Notes: generated by a model from the sequence alone, not told the origin. A DNA stretch of 64,000 bases from Flavobacterium potami (GCF_020026915.1 NZ_JAINUY010000001.1:1178001-1242000), one strand, 5' to 3'. Counted from the first letter of the stretch, positions 23,989 to 32,300 are shown. Numbers and translations: made by a program.

Positions 23989-25062
23989 TTACACTTCATC
24001 AAAAGAAATTCCGCCATTTTTACTGCTGATGTAACAAGCTTCCACCACTTTCATTGTGTCTAAAACATCTTGCACGCTGGCAGACAATGTTGCGTCAGAA
24101 CCCTCTTTAAAACGCATCAGATTAGACATGGCGCCAATAAAAGCTTCTGGGAACCATGAACCTTCTAGTTTAACTTCGGTCCATTCGTATTCTTTTTCAT
24201 TATCTTTTTTTGGTAAAGCATATTCAAAAACATCGGGAAGACCGTCAGGATAATTCATCAACAAGCCCATTTTTGCTCTAACCGCACCTTTTGTTCCTTC
24301 CCATTTGATGTAACTTTCCTCGTGTTTAGGTCCAAAATGATGATCATGATTCGTATTGATTACCACATGCATATCTTCGGCATAATCTAAAATAATGGTA
24401 GATCTGCTCGATGATAATTTTTTAAGCGGATGTTTAGCCGTTTTTGCGTAAACTCCTTTTGGATTTCCCAAGAAAGAACGAATACAATCAATATAGTGAA
24501 CACTATGAAAAAGGATCTCCAATCTTGGATGTTCTTTAATTAATGGAAACAATTCCCAAGGCGTATTTACAGTCACTTTAAATTCAAGATCATATAATTG
24601 ACCTAGAATTCCTTCGTTGATTAAATATCTTGCAGCACTTACAAATGAAGCAAATCGCAATTGAAAATTTATTGCGGCAATCAAATTTTTTCTTTCGCAA
24701 ACCGCTACAATTTCACGAGCCTGAGATAAATCGTTACCCATTGGTTTCTGAATCAGAACGGCTGCTCCATCAGGCAGTTGCTCCAAAATTTCGATGTATT
24801 GATCAGGTAAAACAGTAATGTCATAAACTGCATTTGAAGGCGCGTTTTTTACAGCATCGGCTACACTTTCAAAAACGTGATCGATTTTGAATTCTTTTTG
24901 TAAATCGTATGCTTTTGAAATCGTTCTGTTTGTAATACCAAAAACTTTAAAACCAACCATTTCATAAGCAGGAAGATGCGCATCTTTTACGATGCCGCTT
25001 GCTCCAATAATGATGATTGGCTGTTCTGTTTCAGGTAATAAAGGTTTATATGGAATATTCAT
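23989..25062 (-). CDS. Gfo/Idh/MocA-family NAD(P)-dependent oxidoreductase
   Basis: A 357-residue protein with an N-terminal Rossmann fold (IIIIGASGIVKDAHLPAY, about 16-33) and the EKP-type catalytic motif as QKPMGN (Lys106-Pro107). The C-terminal alpha/beta domain has a HSVHYIDCIRSFLGNP segment with the catalytic-region His and Asp. The E of EKP is Gln here, which occurs in some branches. These enzymes oxidise a hydroxyl on sugars, inositols or sugar acids. Within the operon it could oxidise the imported sugar or a pathway acid. It follows the second solute-binding gene after a 77-base gap holding a small hairpin. Confidence 0.88.
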   Translation of the reverse strand: MNIPYKPLLPETEQPIIIIGASGIVKDAHLPAYEMVGFKVFGITNRTISKAYDLQKEFKIDHVFESVADAVKNAPSNAVYDITVLPDQYIEILEQLPDGAAVLIQKPMGNDLSQAREIVAVCERKNLIAAINFQLRFASFVSAARYLINEGILGQLYDLEFKVTVNTPWELFPLIKEHPRLEILFHSVHYIDCIRSFLGNPKGVYAKTAKHPLKKLSSSRSTIILDYAEDMHVVINTNHDHHFGPKHEESYIKWEGTKGAVRAKMGLLMNYPDGLPDVFEYALPKKDNEKEYEWTEVKLEGSWFPEAFIGAMSNLMRFKEGSDATLSASVQDVLDTMKVVEACYISSKNGGISFDEV

Positions 25063-25090
25063 GATAAACTATTTTTAAGATTAGTGTCAG

Positions 25091-25119
25091 CTTTGTCAAA
25101 GTTTCAAAATTTGACAAAG
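25091..25119. repeat. Stem-loop between operon genes
   Basis: CTTTGTCAAA at 25091-25100 pairs perfectly with TTTGACAAAG at 25110-25119, followed by T residues. It may attenuate read-through on either strand or be a relic of the dispersed repeat families. Confidence 0.55.
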
Positions 25120-25139
25120 TTTTTCATGACGGTAATTTT

Positions 25140-26363
25140 TTATTCTATTTTTTGAATATTAATCTGTGTTTCTTCTAATAATTGTGCCGAAGGAATATCG
25201 CTATTAATGGCTTTTAAAACCATGTGATCAATAAATTCACAAACCTTTGGCCAAATTGGCGTTTGTGGTAATGTCAAAGCATTTTCGTGAAGCATTTCCA
25301 ATTTATGATAAAACGGAATCAAGTTATTGATTTCTTCATCTTTCCAAGTTGATTTTCTACAACCAATACCGCCTTCTTTTGTCAACAATTTGTCGCTTTC
25401 GGCAGTTGTGGCAAAACGCAGAAAATCGTAAGCCAATTTTTTATGTTTACTTCCAGAACCAATTGTATACAACCAATACACATTCAAAGAAGCTGTTTTA
25501 TGATTTGGATCGGATGGAAGGGAGGTAATATCAATTTTACCTTTCACTTTCGATTCTTCAATTACTTGAGCCATTGAGGCAAATCCGAACCAATTGATTG
25601 CCATTGCGGCTTGTCCATCGGCGAAAGCCAAACCAGCTTCAACGGAACCAAATTCTTTCGATTTTGGATGAACAGCATTTTTGTTATTTACTATTTTTCT
25701 GTAGAAATCTAAAGCTTGAATTCCAGCTTCACTATGAATAGAAATTTGATTTTTATTATTGATTAAAGAACCTCCGCGTGTCCATAATTGCAAGCAGAAG
25801 TCAAAAACCATATTGTGTCCGTCTGGATAATTCGCAAAAATAGTTCCGTATAAATTTTCTTCTGGACGATTGAAAAAGGTGGCAATTTCAACAAATTCTT
25901 TCCAAGTTTTGGGTGTCGAAAGTTCGTAACCAAATTGCTCTTTGAAATTCTCTTTTTCGGTTTCGTTTTCGAATAAATCTTTTCTGTAAATCAGACATTC
26001 AGGTCCGTCGTGAAAAGGAAGTCCGAAAGTTCCATTATCCAGTTTTTGTAAATGCAAAAGCGATTTATGCCAGCCATAAGGATAATTTTCTGGCGGATTT
26101 TCTGCAATAAAAGGATATAAATCTTGAACCGCTTTTTCGTGTACAGCATCATAAATCCAATCGGTATTGAGATGGGCAATATCCCATTTTCCTTCTTTTA
26201 AACCTTTTTTAGAAATCGTGGTTTCATACAATTCATGAAGTTCCATCGGAATCATTTCGGCTTCAATTTTAATATTGTTCTGAAGGCAGAAAGCATCCCA
26301 CAGCTTTTGCAGTGTGCTTTCGAAGGGATCGAATTTTCGAACAGCGATTCTGATTTTATCCAT
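25140..26363 (-). CDS. ABC-type family 1 solute-binding-fold protein without signal peptide (copy 2)
   Basis: A 407-residue type II periplasmic-binding fold (SBP_bac_1). It has IRIAVRKFDPFESTLQKLWDAF at the very N-terminus, FGLPFHDGPECLIYRKDLFE (about 121-140), TPKTWKEFVEIA (hinge region), AGLAFADGQAAMAINWFGFA and AYDFLRFATT. The first beta strand starts at residue 4, so there is no room for a signal peptide or lipobox, and the start is fixed two bases after the CoA-transferase stop. No ABC permease or ATPase is nearby. Solute-binding proteins normally act in the periplasm; as seen, this one would stay in the cytoplasm, which suggests a role as a sugar-acid or CoA-ester binding partner of the adjacent CoA-transferase. 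Confidence 0.82.
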   Translation of the reverse strand: MDKIRIAVRKFDPFESTLQKLWDAFCLQNNIKIEAEMIPMELHELYETTISKKGLKEGKWDIAHLNTDWIYDAVHEKAVQDLYPFIAENPPENYPYGWHKSLLHLQKLDNGTFGLPFHDGPECLIYRKDLFENETEKENFKEQFGYELSTPKTWKEFVEIATFFNRPEENLYGTIFANYPDGHNMVFDFCLQLWTRGGSLINNKNQISIHSEAGIQALDFYRKIVNNKNAVHPKSKEFGSVEAGLAFADGQAAMAINWFGFASMAQVIEESKVKGKIDITSLPSDPNHKTASLNVYWLYTIGSGSKHKKLAYDFLRFATTAESDKLLTKEGGIGCRKSTWKDEEINNLIPFYHKLEMLHENALTLPQTPIWPKVCEFIDHMVLKAINSDIPSAQLLEETQINIQKIE

Positions 26364-26365
26364 TT

Positions 26366-27505
26366 TTAGCAGTCTATAAATTCTTTAATAATGCGTTCAT
26401 TATCCTGACCTAATTTTGGTGAACCTTTGCCAGAAGTCAAATATTCGCCGTCAATTTTTATTGGACAGCGAGTTGTTTTATAACTGTAACCATCTAGCAT
26501 TTCTACTTGTTGAGTGAAATTCAGAACTTTAAAACCATCCTCGGCAAAAAGTTGTTGATAGTTTAAAACTCCTGCACACCAAATGTCAGCAGGTTCTAAA
26601 ATATCCAACCAAAATTGGGTTTCCTGCGTTTGTAAATGCTCGGCTAAGATGTTTTTGATTTCGTCTCTAAGTGTAAATTTATTTTCAGGAAACTGTAATA
26701 AAGCGTCACATTTCAGCAAAGAAGCCAAAACAGGAATGGAACCCATTGCTAAGGCTAAATAACCGTTTTTAGTTTTGTAAATTCCGTATGGCGCTCCCAG
26801 ATAAGCGTGTGCGTTATTGGTTTTCGTTCGAACAGGCAATTCGCCACCATCATTAAAATAGGTAGTAATAGTTTCAAACTGAAAATCAAATGCCGATTCC
26901 AACATGCTGACTTGAATTTGCGCTCCAATATTGTGAGTTGCTTTTCTATATAAAGCCGCTAAAATTCCTTGTGCCAAATGCGCTCCTGCAAGCATATCTA
27001 CAATCGACAATCCCATCGGAACGGGACCATCTTCTTGATTGCCGCTCAACCAAGTTAAAGCCGTTAAAGATTGCAAAAGCAAATCCTGACCCGGTAAATC
27101 TTTCAAATCTGGATGTTCTCCAAAACCTGAAATCGATCCGTAAATCACATTTGGATTAATATTTTTGACATCTTCATAACTCAAACCAATACGTTCCATA
27201 ACTCCAGGTCTGAAATTATGCATGACAACATCGGCTTTGGCTAATAATTTTTTTAATTTTTGAAGTTCTTCTGGCTGTTTAAAATCAATAGCAAAAGATT
27301 CTTTGTTTCTGTTGATGGTATGAAAAACAGACGATTCGCCGTTCATAATCAAATCAGAAGTATATAAGGTTCTACAGATATCTCCCGTTCCCGGTTTTTC
27401 AATTTTTATCACGCGCGCACCCAAATCGGCCAATCGTAAACTGGCTGAAGGTCCCGAAAGAAACTGACTGAAATCTACAATTAAATAATCTTCTAAAGGT
27501 TTCAT
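26366..27505 (-). CDS. Class III CoA-transferase (CaiB/BaiF family), copy 2
   Basis: A 379-residue family III CoA-transferase. It starts PLEDYLIVDFSQFLSGPSASLRLADLGARVIKIEKP, the typical opening for this family. HNFRPGVMERIGL lies at about 96-109. The catalytic Asp is Asp170 in MGLSIVDMLAGAHLAQGILAAL, equivalent to Asp169 of formyl-CoA transferase. The fold is an interlocked dimer that moves CoA between carboxylic acids. It is a close paralogue of the neighbouring copy 1 (same Asp170 position). The next gene, a leaderless solute-binding protein, begins two bases after its stop, so the two proteins are made together. Confidence 0.9.
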   Translation of the reverse strand: MKPLEDYLIVDFSQFLSGPSASLRLADLGARVIKIEKPGTGDICRTLYTSDLIMNGESSVFHTINRNKESFAIDFKQPEELQKLKKLLAKADVVMHNFRPGVMERIGLSYEDVKNINPNVIYGSISGFGEHPDLKDLPGQDLLLQSLTALTWLSGNQEDGPVPMGLSIVDMLAGAHLAQGILAALYRKATHNIGAQIQVSMLESAFDFQFETITTYFNDGGELPVRTKTNNAHAYLGAPYGIYKTKNGYLALAMGSIPVLASLLKCDALLQFPENKFTLRDEIKNILAEHLQTQETQFWLDILEPADIWCAGVLNYQQLFAEDGFKVLNFTQQVEMLDGYSYKTTRCPIKIDGEYLTSGKGSPKLGQDNERIIKEFIDC

Positions 27506-27512
27506 TTTTTCT

Positions 27513-27601
27513 GTTTATTCGTTTAATCGTTTATTTGTTTAACCGTTAATTCGTCGATTTGTTTGATTCGATTAAACGATTAAACAAATAAACGATTCAA
27601 C
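27513..27601. repeat. Octad-periodic hairpin between the two CoA-transferase genes
   Basis: Seven strict 8-base words from 27513 (GTTTATTC, GTTTAATC and variants to 27568) are followed, in phase, by four complementary words (GATTAAAC twice, AAATAAAC, GATTCAAC) to 27601. It nearly fills the 99-base gap between copy 1 and copy 2. Confidence 0.8.
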
Positions 27602-27604
27602 AAT

Positions 27605-28747
27605 CTATCGAATAAACTCTTCGTGTATTCTTAAATTATCCTGACCTACTTTTGGCGCTGCTTTTTCGCTAAGCAAAATTTCACCATCCAACTGAATCGG
27701 ACTTCTCGTTGTAACCAACGTTTCTCCTTCTGTATTTTTTACGGTTTGTTTCAACTGTAATTCATTTACAAAAGGTTGATTGTCTAATTCTTCGTAATTG
27801 AAAACTTTTCCGCACCAAATACCTTCTTTCTGCAAGATTTTAATCCAATAATCAGAAGTTTGGGTTTGAATTCTTTCACTCAAAATCGTTCTGATTTCGT
27901 CTCGTTTTTCAAACCACAAATGTTTATCCGCGAAAGCGTTAAAATCTAATCCTAACGTTTTTCCGATAAAAATTAAATCGCCCATTGCTAAAGACAAATA
28001 ACCGTCTTGCGTTTGGTAAACTCCATAAGGCGCGCTTAAAAAAGCGTGGGCACTTCCTTTAATATCACCACGTTCACGCAATTGACCACCATCGTTTAAG
28101 AAAGACGTAATCGCTTCAAACTGTACATCTAGAATTGATTCTAACAAACTCACTTCGACCAAAACCCCTTTTTTAGTTTTGGCTCTTTTTAAAAGTGCTG
28201 CTAAAATTCCTTGTACAAAATGATTTCCGCACATTAAATCAGCAACTGCCAACCCAAACGGAACTGGACCTTGACTTTTACGTCCGCTTAACCAGCTTAA
28301 ACCAGAAAGCGATTGTAACAATAAATCCTGTCCAGGTTTTTTAGCCCACGGACCTTCATTTCCGTAACCTGTAATGGTTCCGTAAATAATTTGCGGATTT
28401 ATAGAAAGGGTATTTTCAAAATCTAAACCGATTTTCTCCATTACTCCAGGTCTGAAATTATGCGTCATAATATCAGCCTTTTCGATTAGTTTTTTAATCA
28501 AAACCAAATCGTCTGGATTTTTTAAATCAGCGGCAAAAGATTCTTTATTTCTGTTTATCGTATGAAAAAGCAAACTGCTGTCATCTACAAATAAATCTTT
28601 GATACTTAATTGTCTACAAGCTTCACCTTTAACAGGACGCTCAATTTTGATGACACGCGCACCCAAATCGGCTAGTTTTAAACCAGCTGAAGGTCCTGCC
28701 AAAAACTGGCAGAATTCCAGAACAATTAGTCCTTCTAAAGGTCTCAT
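27605..28747 (-). CDS. Class III CoA-transferase (CaiB/BaiF family), copy 1
   Basis: A 380-residue family III CoA-transferase, with PLEGLIVLEFCQFLAGPSAGLKLADLGARVIKIERP at the start, HNFRPGVMEKIGL (about 96-109) and catalytic Asp170 in FGLAVADLMCGNHFVQGILAAL. It matches copy 2 closely along its length, including FHTINRNKESFA at 61-72, so the pair arose by duplication. Keeping both with an intact Asp suggests either a heteromer or two substrates. Its start overlaps the stop of the upstream solute-binding gene by four bases (28744-28747). Confidence 0.9.
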   Translation of the reverse strand: MRPLEGLIVLEFCQFLAGPSAGLKLADLGARVIKIERPVKGEACRQLSIKDLFVDDSSLLFHTINRNKESFAADLKNPDDLVLIKKLIEKADIMTHNFRPGVMEKIGLDFENTLSINPQIIYGTITGYGNEGPWAKKPGQDLLLQSLSGLSWLSGRKSQGPVPFGLAVADLMCGNHFVQGILAALLKRAKTKKGVLVEVSLLESILDVQFEAITSFLNDGGQLRERGDIKGSAHAFLSAPYGVYQTQDGYLSLAMGDLIFIGKTLGLDFNAFADKHLWFEKRDEIRTILSERIQTQTSDYWIKILQKEGIWCGKVFNYEELDNQPFVNELQLKQTVKNTEGETLVTTRSPIQLDGEILLSEKAAPKVGQDNLRIHEEFIR

Positions 28748-29892
28748 ACTGTCTGGATTTTTAAAGATTCTGCGTAAAGTCCATTCATTTCTTCTAGTAC
28801 TTTCAATTCGTCTCCGCCATTCATCAAATAATTACGAACCACATCACCCGCATGATCTTGGAAATACATATGTCCATAATATCTCGGACGAAGGAAAGCG
28901 CGCTCTAAAGCAGGTAGCGTATTTTTGAAATAATCATGCGTCACGCCATTAATTCTCTCGCTTTTCCAAGCTTGTAAATGTCCTGGCTGACCACCATTAT
29001 CGGTATAAATATTTTGTTGTACTTGTGATGAACACGTAAATTCAGCATATTTTATTGCCGTTTCAATATGTTCGCTGAATGAAGAAACAGCCAATCCTGT
29101 TCCGCCCAAAGAAGAAATCATCGGGTTATCATTCAAACATACTAAATCATAAAAATGTAAAAGTTTACGGCTGTAACCTTCTCTAGAATAATTTGAGTAA
29201 CCGTAAGCAAAAGGGCAGTAGGCAATTTCATCAGAATTTACCATTGCTTCGTAAACCTGAATTGGGTTTCGGTTAAAGTTAGCAGGATCAATCAGTTGTG
29301 CCAATTCTCTAAACATTTGAAGCGCTTTTTTTCCTGTAGTTTCAGAAATCACTTTTTCTTCAGAAAGGAAAGGAGCTTCTCCTAGACTACAGCAAAACAT
29401 ATAAAAACTCATTAAAACATCGACCGGAATTCCAGCGAAAGCGACTAAACCTTTTTTCGCTAAAGCCAATAAATCATCATAGGTTTTAGGAACTTCTAAG
29501 TTGTTTTTTTCTAAAAGATCCAATCGGGCAGAAGCCACAGGAGTTGCTGCATCGATAGGAAGCGCCCATAATTTATCGTGAAAAACATAACTTCCGTATG
29601 ATTTTCCAACCGTATTAATTTCTTGGTCTTTAATATATTCGTTTGATAAATAATCAGATAAAGGAAGAATTGCTTTCGTCTGTGCTCCAAAACCAGTCCA
29701 AGGATGATCGATTACCAATAAATCAAATCTTTTGGCTAAATCTTCGATAGAAGCATCGGCAAATTCTTGTAAACTTCTCTTTTCCCAAGAAATTTCAACT
29801 TCAGGATGTAGTTCTGTAAAACGCTGAGATGTGGCAACCATTGGCAACAAACCTCTTGTATGGTTCCAAGTTATGCCTTTTAATTTTATCAT
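28744..29892 (-). CDS. ABC-type family 1 solute-binding-fold protein without signal peptide (copy 1)
   Basis: About 382 residues from the ATG at 29892. A longer frame from 29982 would add a hydrophobic N-terminus, but those bases are the promoter and half of the 32-bp inverted repeat whose other copy is non-coding, so I reject it. From 29892 the protein opens directly with strand one (MIKLKGITWNHTRGLLPM). It has VEISWEKRSLQEF, LVIDHPWTGFGAQ (about 65-77), WALPIDAATPVASARLDLLEK (about 108-128) and GGTGLAVSSFSEHIETAIKYAEF. No signal peptide and no permease partner. Coupled by a 4-base overlap to a CoA-transferase. The order is SBP-CoAT then CoAT-SBP, a mirrored pair. Confidence 0.8.
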   Translation of the reverse strand: MIKLKGITWNHTRGLLPMVATSQRFTELHPEVEISWEKRSLQEFADASIEDLAKRFDLLVIDHPWTGFGAQTKAILPLSDYLSNEYIKDQEINTVGKSYGSYVFHDKLWALPIDAATPVASARLDLLEKNNLEVPKTYDDLLALAKKGLVAFAGIPVDVLMSFYMFCCSLGEAPFLSEEKVISETTGKKALQMFRELAQLIDPANFNRNPIQVYEAMVNSDEIAYCPFAYGYSNYSREGYSRKLLHFYDLVCLNDNPMISSLGGTGLAVSSFSEHIETAIKYAEFTCSSQVQQNIYTDNGGQPGHLQAWKSERINGVTHDYFKNTLPALERAFLRPRYYGHMYFQDHAGDVVRNYLMNGGDELKVLEEMNGLYAESLKIQTV

Positions 29893-29927
29893 TTTTATAT
29901 AGGAATTTTGAGTAGTGAAATCGATTG

Positions 29928-29962
29928 AAATAATAAATGTAAAAATTACAATTACAAAAGTA
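29928..29962 (-). promoter_or_regulatory. Promoter and operator of the leftward operon (left half of a 32-bp inverted repeat)
   Basis: On the minus strand a -7 box TACTTTTG occupies 29962-29955 and is followed by TGTAATTGTAATTTTTACA. Bases 29928-29959 are the exact reverse complement of 30142-30173. The inner palindrome TGTAA-AAA-TTACA is a plausible regulator half-site pair. Confidence 0.65.
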
Positions 29963-30138
29963 GGAATAAGATTGATATGCACAAGAAATCCTTTCTTTTT
30001 AAGAAATCTTTTTTACATAAATCGATAATTAGTGATATTATTTTTACAAACCATCTAAAAAATGTTATAAAAATTTAAAGTTTGGTCACTTTTTAAAGCC
30101 TAAAATAAAATATATCTCGAATATTAATTTTTAAAAGG

Positions 30139-30173
30139 TATTTTTGTAATTGTAATTTTTACATTTATTATTT
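30139..30173 (+). promoter_or_regulatory. Promoter and operator of the rightward operon (right half of a 32-bp inverted repeat)
   Basis: A -7 box TATTTTTG at 30139-30146 is followed by the same TGTAATTGTAATTTTTACA block. Start of transcription would be near 30153, giving a leader of about 105 bases before 30258. Confidence 0.65.
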
Positions 30174-30257
30174 TTGATGCGGCTTTTTTAGCAGATTTTG
30201 AATTAATGAATGCTTGGAAATCAAAAAAAATGAACTAACAATTAAAAATATACGATT

Positions 30258-31112
30258 ATGAAATTAATACGTTTTGGAGAAATCGGAAAAGAAAAACCAG
30301 GCGTTATAATTGGAGAAAAGAGATATGATGTTTCTTCGATTGTAACTGATTTTAACGAAAGTTTCTTTGAAGAAAATGGATTAGAGAAATTACAAAAAGC
30401 CTTAGAAAGCAATCCGACTTTGCCAGAAGTTGATGCTTCGGTACGTTTAGGTTCGCCTGTGGCAAGACCTTCAAAAATTATCTGCATTGGATTGAATTAC
30501 ATCGATCACTGTAAAGAAACAAATGCTCCGATTCCAACAGAACCTATTATTTTCTTTAAATCAACGACTTCTTTGTGTGGTCCAGATGATGATTTGATTA
30601 TTCCAAAAAACTCTGAAAAAACAGATTGGGAAGTAGAATTGGCTTTCATTGTTGGAAAAAAAGCAAGTTATGTTGAAGAAGCTGAAGCTTTAGATTATGT
30701 TGCTGGATATGCTTTGTTGAATGATTATAGCGAAAGAGCTTTTCAATTGGAGCGTGGTGGACAATGGGCAAAAGGAAAAGGAAGCGACACTTTTGCGCCT
30801 CTTGGACCATTTTTGGCTACGAAAGATGAAATCGCAGATGTTGACAATTTAAAAATGTGGCTGACAGTAAACGGTAAAAAATACCAAGAAAGTAATACGC
30901 TGAATTTAATTTTCAAAATTCCTTATTTAGTGCATTATTTAAGTCAGTTTATGACCTTGCTTCCTGGTGATATTATCAGTACAGGAACGCCTCCGGGAGT
31001 TGGTTTAGGAATCAAACCAGAGCCGATTTATATTAAAGCGGGTGATGTTGTAGAATTAGGAATTGAAGGTTTAGGAACGAGCAAACAGAAAGCTGTAGCG
31101 TATCAAAAATAA
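30258..31112 (+). CDS. Fumarylacetoacetate-hydrolase family protein, probable 2,4-diketo-3-deoxy-L-fuconate (or rhamnonate) hydrolase
   Basis: A 284-residue FAH-family enzyme. The catalytic domain begins near residue 68 (RPSKIICIGLNYIDH). Metal ligands appear as Glu125, Glu127 (TDWEVELAF) and Asp156 (NDYSER); the GGQWAKGKGSDTFAPLGPF segment (about 167-185) is typical of the branch that cleaves 2,4-diketo-3-deoxy sugar acids to pyruvate and lactate. It is the final step of the oxidative L-fucose and L-rhamnose routes. First gene of the rightward operon, 19 bases before the alcohol dehydrogenase. Ureidoglycolate lyase is a frequent mis-annotation of this branch; the neighbours argue against it. 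Confidence 0.85.
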   Translation: MKLIRFGEIGKEKPGVIIGEKRYDVSSIVTDFNESFFEENGLEKLQKALESNPTLPEVDASVRLGSPVARPSKIICIGLNYIDHCKETNAPIPTEPIIFFKSTTSLCGPDDDLIIPKNSEKTDWEVELAFIVGKKASYVEEAEALDYVAGYALLNDYSERAFQLERGGQWAKGKGSDTFAPLGPFLATKDEIADVDNLKMWLTVNGKKYQESNTLNLIFKIPYLVHYLSQFMTLLPGDIISTGTPPGVGLGIKPEPIYIKAGDVVELGIEGLGTSKQKAVAYQK

Positions 31113-31130
31113 AAATTAAGAAAGTATAAA

Positions 31131-32144
31131 ATGAAATATATTGTTTGCGAAAAACCGCAGGAATTTCTATTGAAAGAAACGAATATTCCAGAACCAAAAG
31201 AAGGTGAAGTTTTATTGAAAATTAAAAGAATTGGGATCTGTGGAACTGATATTCACGCTTTTGGCGGAACTCAGCCGTATTTTGAATATCCTAGAATTTT
31301 AGGTCACGAATTGGCTGCAGAATATGTAAAAGGAAATGCAGAAGGTTTTAAACCAGGAGATAAAGTAACTTTTATTCCGTATTTCAATTGCGGAAAATGT
31401 GTTGCCTGCAGAAACGGATTGACAAATTGCTGTGTAAACATTAAAGTTTTCGGAGTTCATATTGATGGCGGAATGGCTGAATATGTTTCGATTCCAGAAC
31501 AATATTTACTGCATGGTCAAGGCTTAGATTATGATGAATTGGCTTTGGTTGAACCTTTGGCAATTGCAGCGCATGGCGTTAGAAGAGCGGCTGTAAAAGC
31601 TACAGATACGGTTTTGGTAATGGGAGCAGGGCCAATCGGAATTGGTTTGATTCAGTTTGCGAAAATCGCTGGTGCCAAAGTTATCGTAATGGATATTAAC
31701 GATTATAGATTGAATTTCTGTAAAGAGCAATTACAAGCAGATGAAACGATTAATCCGTTAAATGATGATGTTGCTGCGAAATTGGCTGAATTGACAAACG
31801 GAGATATGGCAAATGTGGTAATTGACGCAACTGGAAATCAGAAAGTGATGAACAGCGCTTTCAATTATATTTCACACGGCGGAAGATTCGTTTTGGTTGG
31901 ACTTCAAAAAGGCGAATTAAGTTTCAGTCATCCTGATTTCCACAAAAGAGAATCGACTTTGATGAGTAGTAGAAATGCAACTATCGAAGATTTCGAATAT
32001 GTAATGAAATGTTTGAAAGAAGGAAAAATTGATCCGAAAAAATATATCACTCATAGAACAAGTTTTTCTGATATGATTAATGATTTCGGGAATCTAATTG
32101 ATCCTAAAAACAATGTGATCAAAGCTTTAATTGAAATAGACTAA
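31131..32144 (+). CDS. Zinc-dependent alcohol dehydrogenase (sugar-acid dehydrogenase type)
   Basis: A 337-residue medium-chain dehydrogenase. Catalytic zinc ligands Cys37 (GICGTD), His59-Glu60 (LGHEL) and Glu141 region; structural zinc Cys87, Cys90, Cys93 and Cys101. NAD-binding GAGPIG at 165-170. It resembles L-galactonate/L-threonine-type dehydrogenases such as YjjN/LgoD. In the oxidative deoxy-sugar pathway it would oxidise 2-keto-3-deoxy-L-fuconate (or rhamnonate) at C4 to the diketo acid used by the upstream FAH enzyme. Alternatively it oxidises another sugar acid. The next pathway gene starts 328 bases on, after a repeat-filled gap. Confidence 0.87.
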   Translation: MKYIVCEKPQEFLLKETNIPEPKEGEVLLKIKRIGICGTDIHAFGGTQPYFEYPRILGHELAAEYVKGNAEGFKPGDKVTFIPYFNCGKCVACRNGLTNCCVNIKVFGVHIDGGMAEYVSIPEQYLLHGQGLDYDELALVEPLAIAAHGVRRAAVKATDTVLVMGAGPIGIGLIQFAKIAGAKVIVMDINDYRLNFCKEQLQADETINPLNDDVAAKLAELTNGDMANVVIDATGNQKVMNSAFNYISHGGRFVLVGLQKGELSFSHPDFHKRESTLMSSRNATIEDFEYVMKCLKEGKIDPKKYITHRTSFSDMINDFGNLIDPKNNVIKALIEID

Positions 32145-32166
32145 AAGTATTATATTATAAAGTACT

Positions 32167-32300
32167 GTTTGTCATTTCGACGAAGGAGACTCGAGCGATA
32201 GCGAATAGGCGAAGCAAATCTCTACAAGAAACTCTACAAAGATTGGCAAATTTCTATATGGAGCTACTTGCGGAGATCCTTCCTTCGTCAGGATGACAAA
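32167..32300. repeat. Dispersed palindromic repeat (GTCATTTCGA family), copy A
   Basis: The left end GTTTGTCATTTCGACGAAGG pairs with the right end TCCTTCGTCAGGATGACAAA. The interior matches the copy at 34309 (GACTCGAGCGATAGCGAA and GGCGAAGCAAATC). It sits in the 328-base gap between two pathway genes, followed by an AAACACATAG-type block (32314-32393) shared with 46762-46848 and by a small stem at 32401-32426. Confidence 0.85.

Noticed and set aside
27513..27601. CRISPR array
   Set aside because: The repeat unit is only 8 bases with no unique spacers, and arms are complementary. No cas genes are present. The same holds for the other periodic blocks.
29893..29982. N-terminal hydrophobic extension (signal-peptide-like) of the first solute-binding protein
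   Set aside because: These bases include one half of a perfect 32-bp inverted repeat and a -7 box whose other copy is non-coding. The Phe/Ile/Val run comes from A/T-rich promoter DNA read in frame.
23436..30000. Complete ABC sugar transporter
   Set aside because: Two solute-binding-fold proteins are present, but no permease or ATPase gene exists on either strand nearby.
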